DNA from: an uncultured Lachnospiraceae bacterium
GTDB lineage: Bacteria; Bacillota; Clostridia; Lachnospirales; Lachnospiraceae
Assembly: GCA_900548905.1 (NCBI GenBank)
Contig: URMK01000005.1
Coordinates: 124,001 to 188,000 of the forward strand
Length of the DNA stretch: 64,000 nt
Reading direction: 5' to 3'
Shown here: positions 58,067 through 64,000 of the stretch, one piece after another
Position numbering within the stretch: position 1 is the stretch's first letter
How the letters are laid out: each line of letters starts with the position of its first letter
Position numbers and translations under genes: made by a program
Notes under the pieces: generated by a model
Seen by the model: only the letters and a program-made list of their open reading frames with translations
Told to the model about the DNA's origin: nothing
Database searches by the model: none

Positions 58067-59545
58067 TTATGCAAAGGGATTCTCAGTAGGATACATCATT
58101 CCCTTAGGCTGATTGAAGTTGATTTCGTCCGTTTCCACACCGATATATTTGAATACTTCATACAGTGCTTTTCCGAAATGTCCGAAAGCAACCGCACCGT
58201 GGTGAGGATAATTCTTCTCAACCAGTACATGACGGTAGAAACGTCCCATTTCAGGGATTGCGAATACACCAATTCCGCCAAAGGAACGGGTTGCAACAGG
58301 CAGAACTTCACCCTGCGCGATATAAGCGCGCAGCTTGGCATCTGCGGTGCTCTGCAGACGGTAGAAGGTAATATTTCCGGGGATGATATCTCCTTCGAGG
58401 GTTCCCTGGGTTACTTCTTCCGGAAGGCTTCTTGCCATGATGAACTGATATTTCATCTCGCAGAAGGACAGCTTGCTGGATGCGGTATTTCCGCAATGGA
58501 AGCCCATAAAGGTATCTTTCTGTGTATAATCGTATTTGCCCTTGATATCTGTTTCAAACATATCGGCAGGCACCGTATTGTTGATATCCAGCAGGGTAAC
58601 CACATCATCGCTGACTACGGTTCCGATGAATTCGCTGAGGGCTCCGTAAATATCAACTTCACAGGATACCGGAATTCCTCTCTTCGTAAGACGGCTGTTT
58701 ACATAGCAGGGAACGCAGCCGAACTGTGTCTGGAATGCAGGCCAGCATTTTCCGGCAATTGCAACGAAATCACGGCTTCCCTTATGTTCTTCAATCCAGT
58801 CAAGCAGCGTCAGTTCATACTGAGCCAGTCTGGTTAAAATTTCAGGCTTCTTGTTTCCGGTTCCCAGTTCTTCTTCCATATCCTTCACTACTTCCGGAAT
58901 TCTCTCGTCTCCGGCATGTTTGTTAAAGGCTTCGAACAGATCCAGTTCGGAATTTTCTTCAATTTCCACACCCAGGTTAAACAGCTGCTTGATAGGTGCG
59001 TTGCAGGCCATAAAGTCTTTCGGACGGGGACCGAAGGAAATGATTTTCAGGTTCTTTACTCCGATGACAGCTCTTGCGATGGGCGCGAACTCTGCGATCA
59101 TGTCCGCACATTCGGAAGCGGTACCAACCGGATATTCCGGAAGATATGCTTTCAGGTTACGGAGCTTCAGGTTATAGCTTGCATTCAGAACGCCGCAGTA
59201 AGCGTCGCCTCTGCCGCCAACCAGATTGTCTCCGGTTTCCTCCGCCGCAGCCACCACCATAGCCGGTCCGTCAAATTCCTTGATCAGCAGGGTTTCCGGG
59301 GTTTCCGGGCCGAAGTTTCCAAGATAAACCACAATGGCATTGCAGCCGGCTTCCTTTACGTCAGCCAGGGCTTTTCTCATATCAATTTCGTTTTCAATAC
59401 ATACAGGGCATTCATACAGGCCATCCCCATATTTCTCCTTGTAAGCTGCAACCACCGCTTTTCTTCTGGATACAGATAAATCCATAGGGAAGCAGTCACG
59501 GCTTACCGCTACTACAGCGATTTTTTCTTTCGGCATGTTGTTCAT
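58067..59545 (-). CDS. L-fucose/D-arabinose isomerase-family protein
   Basis: A 492-residue sugar isomerase of the FucI/AraA fold (492 from MNNMPKEK). Metal ligands typical of FucI are visible: Glu in CEVDIYGAL, Asp in LLDINNT, His in HHGAVAFGH. The family converts L-fucose or D-arabinose and related sugars to ketoses. In an operon with DUF4867 and an FGGY kinase; the kinase type suggests a pentulose product. A duplicated ribosome site allows a longer form starting 93 bases upstream in frame (523 residues); see findings. Confidence 0.85.
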   Translation of the reverse strand: MNNMPKEKIAVVAVSRDCFPMDLSVSRRKAVVAAYKEKYGDGLYECPVCIENEIDMRKALADVKEAGCNAIVVYLGNFGPETPETLLIKEFDGPAMVVAAAEETGDNLVGGRGDAYCGVLNASYNLKLRNLKAYLPEYPVGTASECADMIAEFAPIARAVIGVKNLKIISFGPRPKDFMACNAPIKQLFNLGVEIEENSELDLFEAFNKHAGDERIPEVVKDMEEELGTGNKKPEILTRLAQYELTLLDWIEEHKGSRDFVAIAGKCWPAFQTQFGCVPCYVNSRLTKRGIPVSCEVDIYGALSEFIGTVVSDDVVTLLDINNTVPADMFETDIKGKYDYTQKDTFMGFHCGNTASSKLSFCEMKYQFIMARSLPEEVTQGTLEGDIIPGNITFYRLQSTADAKLRAYIAQGEVLPVATRSFGGIGVFAIPEMGRFYRHVLVEKNYPHHGAVAFGHFGKALYEVFKYIGVETDEINFNQPKGMMYPTENPFA

Positions 59546-59552
59546 GTCTTTC

Positions 59553-59666
59553 CTCTCCTTCCGCGGCCTCCGGCCGCATTTAAATAAAGGGGGAAGAAGC
59601 AGCTGGCTGCTTCTTCTCTGGGACACAGCGTGTCCCATGCTCTCCTTCCGCGGCCTCCGGCCGCAT
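59553..59666. repeat. 27-bp direct repeat with hairpins between DUF4867 and isomerase genes
   Basis: Identical 27-bp copies at 59553-59579 and 59640-59666; on the message each forms GCGGCC-GGA-GGCCGC followed by GGAAGGAGAG. Between them lie GAAGAAGCAGC/GCTGCTTCTTC and GGGACAC/GTGTCCC hairpins. Confidence 0.8.
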
Positions 59667-59672
59667 AACCTA

Positions 59673-60293
59673 TTACTTTACGCAGATATTTTCGCCCTTC
59701 AAACCAATATGGCAGCCTTCCGGGAGTCCGCCCTCGGCATGGCCGATAAGCCATTTGTTCTTTGCCGTAATCAGAGCGTCTTCGCCGCCAGCGAAGTGAT
59801 TCTCATCCAGTACAAGATTGGTTCCGTCCGGAAGAATGATCGCACAGCGGAATCCCTCTTCCCCGCTGTTGCAGGGTGCATAATGCAGGGTTGTCGCATA
59901 CAGCTCCACCGCGACTCCCTTGGGAAGCAGGAATGCCTCCACCTTAGAGGTATCGTAGGTGTAGCCTTCTTCGATATCCGCCTGCCATCCGAGCAGCAGG
60001 ATCAGATCCGATGCAGCAACATCAATTTCAGAGGTTCTGTGATATTCCAAAGCGTTCAGCTTATAGTTATTTCCATTGCAGAACCCTATCTGGATAGGCA
60101 TTTCGCCGTAGGACACATCCTGTACTTCCTTATATACAGGCAGCGCTTCCAGCTCCGGAACACTGGGCTCATATACCACTTCAGCAGTACAGGGGGTCTT
60201 TTCCAGTTCCTCCACAAGAGCCGTAAAATCCACATTTTCCACTACCTTTCCGTATTTCCGGAAGGCGGCGTCCGTCACTTTCTTAATTTCCAT
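59673..60293 (-). CDS. DUF4867-family protein
   Basis: A 206-residue protein that I match to DUF4867, which is found beside sugar isomerases. It reads as a beta-barrel-like sequence with EYHRTSEIDVAASDLILLLGW and LLPKGVAVELYATTLHYAPC, the pattern of a cupin with His residues, so it may be a sugar isomerase or mutarotase-like enzyme (lyxose isomerase is a cupin too). AGGAGG precedes the ATG. Middle gene of the kinase-DUF4867-isomerase operon. Confidence 0.75.
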   Translation of the reverse strand: MEIKKVTDAAFRKYGKVVENVDFTALVEELEKTPCTAEVVYEPSVPELEALPVYKEVQDVSYGEMPIQIGFCNGNNYKLNALEYHRTSEIDVAASDLILLLGWQADIEEGYTYDTSKVEAFLLPKGVAVELYATTLHYAPCNSGEEGFRCAIILPDGTNLVLDENHFAGGEDALITAKNKWLIGHAEGGLPEGCHIGLKGENICVK

Positions 60294-60346
60294 CCTTCTT
60301 TCCTCCTTTCCTTTATTCCAGCCATTTGGTAATGGCATTGGAGACC

Positions 60347-61816
60347 TTAAATGATTTTATCGAAAAGTTCCCTGCATGCGGGATATATCTGTCTGAACTG
60401 CTGGTATCTGACTTCATATCTGGCGGTAAGCTCCGGTTCGGGTTCCACCGTTCCCACTACCTTTACCAGCTTATCTGCCGCTTCTTCCACACTAGCGAAT
60501 TCCCCGCAGCCCACTGCTGCCAGAATAGCGCCGCCGTAGCCCGGCCCTTCTTCACTTTCAATCATATCCACTTTGATTCCCAGCACGTTTGCCATAATCT
60601 TTTTCCAAAGAGGGCTCTTCGCACCTCCGCCGCAGATCTTGGTCCTTTCGATATGGATACCCAGGGATTTAGCCACCTCAAAGGAATCCCTCAGGGCAAA
60701 AGCAACCCCTTCCAGTACCGCCTGCGTCATATCGGATCTAGTGGTATCCATCGTCATCCCGATAAAGGTTCCCCTTGCATTAGGATTGTTATGAGGAGAA
60801 CGTTCTCCCATCAGATAAGGAAGGAAGAACACATGGTTTTCTCCCAGCCCGGTAATCTCGGCTTGTTCCTTCGCATAATCACCGGTCCCGATAATATCAT
60901 CCATCCACCATTTGTTGCAGGATGCGGCACTGAGCATACATCCCATCAGATGATACTTGCCGTCCGCATGGGCAAACGCGTGCAGCGCATTGTTGCTGTC
61001 CACGCAGAAGCTTTTGGAAGAAATAAAAACAGTTCCGCTGGTTCCCAGGGAAATATTGCACATCCCGTCGCCTACGGTACCCGTTCCCACAGCGGCGGCC
61101 GCATTGTCTCCGGCGCCGGCAATTACCTTTACCTCAGAGGAAAGGCCCAGCTCCTGTGCGATTTCAGGAAGCAGGCTGCCCACCACCTCATAGCTTTCAA
61201 AGACCTCTGCCAGCTGTTCCCTGCGGATTCCGCAGATATCACACATTTCTTCCGACCAGCAGCGGTTCTTCACGTCAAAAAGCAGCATGCCGGATGCATC
61301 GGATACATCCGTGCAGTGTACGCCGGAAAGCTTGTATGCAAGATAATCCTTTGGCAGCATGATCTTTTCTATTCTTGCAAAATTTTCAGGCTCTTTGTTT
61401 TTCACCCACAGTACCTTGGGTGCGGTAAAGCCCGCAAATGCGATATTTGCCGTATACTCCGACAGCTTATCCTTACCTATCACCTGATTCAGATAATCGG
61501 TTTCCTCACCGGTTCTGCCGTCATTCCAGAGAATTGCAGGACGGATTACCTTGTCCTCCTTATCCAGAATAACGAGTCCATGCATCTGTCCGCCGAAGCT
61601 GATACCTGCCACCTGTGACTTGTCACAATCCGATACCAGTTCTTTTAATCCTGCCATGGTCTGCTCAAACCAATCCTCCGGCTTCTGCTCAGACCAGCCC
61701 GGATGAGGGAAAAACAAAGGGTATTCCTTTGACACAATCTTCCTGATCGCTCCCTTTTCGTCCATCAGCAGCAACTTTACCGCCGATGTTCCAAGATCCA
61801 CGCCTATGTATAACAT
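60347..61816 (-). CDS. xylB: FGGY sugar kinase, xylulokinase-like
   Basis: A 489-residue FGGY kinase phosphorylating a keto-pentose such as D-xylulose. Motifs: DLGTSAVKLLLMDEKG, HPGWSEQKPEDWFE, GISFGGQMHGLV, the FGGY signatures around MLLFDVKNRCW and ICGGGAKSPLWKKIMANVLG. It is first in the operon behind a promoter with a LacI-type operator. GGGAGG precedes the ATG. The real substrate depends on the isomerases downstream. Confidence 0.92.
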   Translation of the reverse strand: MLYIGVDLGTSAVKLLLMDEKGAIRKIVSKEYPLFFPHPGWSEQKPEDWFEQTMAGLKELVSDCDKSQVAGISFGGQMHGLVILDKEDKVIRPAILWNDGRTGEETDYLNQVIGKDKLSEYTANIAFAGFTAPKVLWVKNKEPENFARIEKIMLPKDYLAYKLSGVHCTDVSDASGMLLFDVKNRCWSEEMCDICGIRREQLAEVFESYEVVGSLLPEIAQELGLSSEVKVIAGAGDNAAAAVGTGTVGDGMCNISLGTSGTVFISSKSFCVDSNNALHAFAHADGKYHLMGCMLSAASCNKWWMDDIIGTGDYAKEQAEITGLGENHVFFLPYLMGERSPHNNPNARGTFIGMTMDTTRSDMTQAVLEGVAFALRDSFEVAKSLGIHIERTKICGGGAKSPLWKKIMANVLGIKVDMIESEEGPGYGGAILAAVGCGEFASVEEAADKLVKVVGTVEPEPELTARYEVRYQQFRQIYPACRELFDKII

Positions 61817-61952
61817 TCTGCGCCTCCCGTCCTTTCTTCTCCTGCTTTATATATTTTTGTTCCGCAGCCCGGCATTTCCGTTTTCCCGACATCTGCCGGA
61901 TTCCGGCAGCCTTAGAGAAACCGGGCATGGCCGCTTATGGCCGCCCCGTCTT

Positions 61953-62004
61953 ACGTGCCCGTGCACGTTATCTTCATGATAAATGATTTTCATCTAAAAA
62001 TCAA
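61953..62004 (-). promoter_or_regulatory. xylB operon promoter and LacI operator
   Basis: Leftward -35 TTGATT (61999-62004), 17 bases, -10 TATCAT (61976-61981). Perfect-arm palindrome ACGTGC-ACGG-GCACGT (61953-61968) lies at the transcription start, the usual LacI position. Confidence 0.8.
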
Positions 62005-62123
62005 TGGGGATTATAAATTTCGTAAAAATTCACAATCCATCGCCGTTTTCACGGGTTCTGCGCTCCTCTTTTTGTGAATTCTGCCGTTTCGTGTTGCACG
62101 CACACGGTTTCCGGGGTTCCCAA

Positions 62124-62152
62124 ATTGACTTTACCCTCTATTTATGTTACGG
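62124..62152 (+). promoter_or_regulatory. Possible lacI-type gene promoter
   Basis: -35 TTGACT (62124-62129), 17 bases, -10 TACGGT; -10 is poor, so tentative. Confidence 0.35.
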
Positions 62153-62196
62153 TAAATGAAAGTGAAGCATAACATGGAAGCAGAGGTGAACAAGAC

Positions 62197-63213
62197 ATGG
62201 CTACAATAAAGGAAATTGCCGAACTGGCCGGTGTCTCCCGCGGCACGGTGGATCGCGTCCTGAATAACCGGGGAGCGGTGAATCCGCGGACTGCCCGGAA
62301 GATTCTGGAGATCGCACAGGCCCTTGATTATAAGCCCAATAAAGCAGGCATTGTCCTTGCCGCACAGAAGAAGAACTTAAAAATCGGGGTCATCCTGTTT
62401 GACACGGGAAATCCCTTTTTTGACGATGTGCTGGAGGGCGTGAACCAAAAATCCCAGGAACTTGGCGGCTATAACTGTTCCGTACTTGTCACCAGGGTAG
62501 GATTTGATCTTACGGCACAGCTGGATGCCATGGATGAAATGGTATCCCAGGGCGTGAGCGGCATCGTGCTCTCTCCCTATAATGACCCTCTCATCTGTGA
62601 TAAAATAAACGAACTGGACAGCCGGGGCATCCCGGTCATCACCACCAATACCGATATCGAGAATTCAGGCAGACTTGCCTATGTAGGCTGTAATTTCTAC
62701 CGTTCCGGGGAAACGGCAGCAGGTCTGATGCATTTAATTGCGGGAAACGAAGTCTATGCCGGCATTGTCACCGGTTCCTCCAAGGTGCTCTGCCATACGG
62801 ACCGGATTGCCGGCTTCCGCGACCGGATAGAGTCCCATTACCCGGGTATCCGCATTGTGGACACCATCGAGAACAGCGATGACGAATTTGAAAGCTATGA
62901 CCGTACCCTGTCCCTGCTGAAGGAGCATCCGGAAATCAACGCCCTTTATTTTGCTGCCGGCGGTGTCTACGGCGGCTGCCGGGCGGTGCTTGCCGCGGGC
63001 AGGAAGGATATTACGATTATATCCTGTGATAAGGTTTCCACCACAAGGGAGATGGTGCTTCAGGGCGTTATCGCCGCCACAATCTGCCAGCAGCCGCTCA
63101 TCCAGGGCACAAAACCTCTGGATTTGCTGTTTTCCTGCCTGACCACCGGGGAAAAGCCGGAAAAAGAATACCATTACACCACCGTGGATATCCGTATCCG
63201 TGAAAATATATAA
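62197..63213 (+). CDS. LacI-family repressor
   Basis: A 338-residue regulator: LacI HTH with IKEIAELAGVSRGTVDRVLNNRGAVNPRTA, hinge, and a periplasmic-binding-like sugar domain (VILFDTGNPFFDDVLEGVNQ, VLSPYNDPLICDK, CDKVSTTREM). The start has GAGGTGAAC-type sequence. It is divergent from the kinase operon across 380 bases with an operator-like palindrome, so it probably controls that operon in response to the sugar or its ketose phosphate. Confidence 0.9.
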   Translation: MATIKEIAELAGVSRGTVDRVLNNRGAVNPRTARKILEIAQALDYKPNKAGIVLAAQKKNLKIGVILFDTGNPFFDDVLEGVNQKSQELGGYNCSVLVTRVGFDLTAQLDAMDEMVSQGVSGIVLSPYNDPLICDKINELDSRGIPVITTNTDIENSGRLAYVGCNFYRSGETAAGLMHLIAGNEVYAGIVTGSSKVLCHTDRIAGFRDRIESHYPGIRIVDTIENSDDEFESYDRTLSLLKEHPEINALYFAAGGVYGGCRAVLAAGRKDITIISCDKVSTTREMVLQGVIAATICQQPLIQGTKPLDLLFSCLTTGEKPEKEYHYTTVDIRIRENI

Positions 63214-63255
63214 AAACAACGAATGACACGATCCGCGAGCCATCCTTATGTTCAA

Positions 63256-63298
63256 AACAGCCCTTATACCGTACAGCGCATTCGGTATAAGGGCTGTT
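63256..63298. terminator. Hairpin between the LacI-type and ZnuB-like genes
   Basis: Sixteen-bp stem AACAGCCCTTATACCG / CGGTATAAGGGCTGTT; leftward exit TTTTGAAC. Serves convergent transcripts. Confidence 0.7.
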
Positions 63299-63300
63299 AT

Positions 63301-64000
63301 CTATCTTCCCCGGACGGCACCGGCCGCCCAGAAAATAACGTACAGGACGATATCCACAATAACAATGCTCGCTCCCGCCGGGGTAGCCAGCAGGAAAGAG
63401 ACCGTCATCCCCAGCACGAAGCTGATGACGGAAAGTGCCACCGAACACAGAATCACACTCCGATAGCATTTGCAGACCCGCATGGCGGTCAGCGCCGGGA
63501 AAATGATCAGGCTGGATATGAGAAGCGCTCCCATCATCCGCATGCCCAGCACTACCGTAACCGCCGTAAGCACAGCCAGAAGCATGTTGTACAGCCCTGT
63601 GCGTATCCCGGTCGCCCTGGCAAAAACCGTATCAAAGGTCACCGCAAATATCTTATCATAAAAGAACAAATACAGCACGAGCACAATAACCGACAGCACT
63701 GCACTCAGCACCACATCACTTTTGCTCATAGCCAAAATGGATCCAAACATATAGCTGTTCAGATCGGAGTTCATCCCTGTGGTAACAGAGACTACCATCA
63801 CCCCCACTGCCAACGCCCCCGTGGATATCATGGCTATTGCCGCATCCCCCTTCAGCCTGCCGCTGTCACTCAGACGCAGCAGCACAAACGCCGCCAGAAT
63901 CACCACCGGAACAGCCACCGCAAGAGGCGCCATATGCAGCGCAGAAGCCACCGCCAAAGCGCCGAAGCCCACATGGGATAGCCCGTCCCCTATCATGGAA
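63301..64000 (-). CDS. ZnuB-like metal ABC permease, partial
   Basis: The frame runs off the right edge; its start lies outside the window. Visible are the C-terminal 233 residues of a zinc/manganese ABC-3 permease with six or more helices, including SMIGDGLSHVGFGALA near the window edge and MRMMGALLISSLIIFPALTAMRVCKCYRS. No ATPase or substrate-binding partner is visible here; they should lie beyond 64000. Stop codon just before the shared hairpin. Confidence 0.85.
   Translation of the reverse strand, partial: SMIGDGLSHVGFGALAVASALHMAPLAVAVPVVILAAFVLLRLSDSGRLKGDAAIAMISTGALAVGVMVVSVTTGMNSDLNSYMFGSILAMSKSDVVLSAVLSVIVLVLYLFFYDKIFAVTFDTVFARATGIRTGLYNMLLAVLTAVTVVLGMRMMGALLISSLIIFPALTAMRVCKCYRSVILCSVALSVISFVLGMTVSFLLATPAGASIVIVDIVLYVIFWAAGAVRGR

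Noticed and set aside
58067..59638. Treating the 523-residue form of the isomerase as the main product
   Set aside because: Family similarity begins at MNNMPKEK and the upstream part is encoded by repeats and hairpins; kept as an alternative in findings.
1..64000. CRISPR arrays, tRNA or rRNA genes, complete insertion sequences
   Set aside because: No regularly spaced direct repeats, cloverleaf-like sequences with CCA-side motifs, or transposase with terminal repeats were recognised by eye.

Overview
The window reads as chromosome of a low-to-middle GC Gram-positive anaerobe, most probably a gut Lachnospiraceae (Blautia-like; the genus is a guess). Supporting signs are a CIRCE-controlled groESL, a T-box leader on a methionyl-tRNA synthetase gene, strong AGGAGG ribosome sites, a pyrBI pair with a zinc-type regulatory subunit, a corrinoid methyltransferase locus and an ABC-F protein with typical clostridial motif variants. 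I found no rRNA, tRNA, CRISPR array, complete insertion sequence or prophage.

Layout. 1-8.2 kb: start of a YdcF-like gene, two GGDEF proteins (one with an intact and one with a decayed active site), groES-groEL, an HD phosphohydrolase, an alpha/beta hydrolase, an unlisted 35-residue ORF, and an autoregulated padR-DUF2812-smr operon. 8.3-13.4 kb: ABC-F ATPase, PHP phosphoesterase, HAD phosphatase, and an acyltransferase preceded by a strong promoter and an unexplained structured leader. 13.4-26.5 kb: a long leftward gene run, folC-folE-HD-folP-folBK-pheA-DUF815-ppx-ppk-maf-HAD-HAD, joining folate synthesis, phenylalanine synthesis and polyphosphate turnover, then a separately promoted acidic protein. 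26.6-30.8 kb: small membrane protein, MATE exporter, PH-domain protein, a decayed Rpn-type nuclease remnant, AraC regulator.

31-38.7 kb is the most distinctive part: two UroD-fold proteins, a corrinoid protein, a CobW-family GTPase, a reductive corrinoid activator and a PocR-sensor AraC regulator. The corrinoid protein would carry a methyl group, the methyltransferase would load or unload it, and the Fe-S activator would rescue oxidised cob(II)alamin. A 37-bp element is shared upstream of the activator and corrinoid genes. The substrate is unknown.

39-64 kb: pyrBI with a hairpin-rich leader; a lipoprotein gene joined to a toxin-like fragment; an AT-rich stretch without clear genes; metG with T-box; ridA-nhaC-patB facing a YheO-type regulator with palindromes over the promoters; a two-component system with an ABC exporter sharing 11-bp-phased direct repeats; a Pol I-like polymerase that has its proofreading domain but no 5' nuclease; an alanine/sodium symporter; an XRE regulator; a sugar operon (FGGY kinase, DUF4867, FucI-like isomerase) facing a LacI regulator; and the end of a ZnuB-like permease cut by the window edge.

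Short palindromic repeats of two related sequence families are scattered through the intergenic DNA and in one place run into a coding end.
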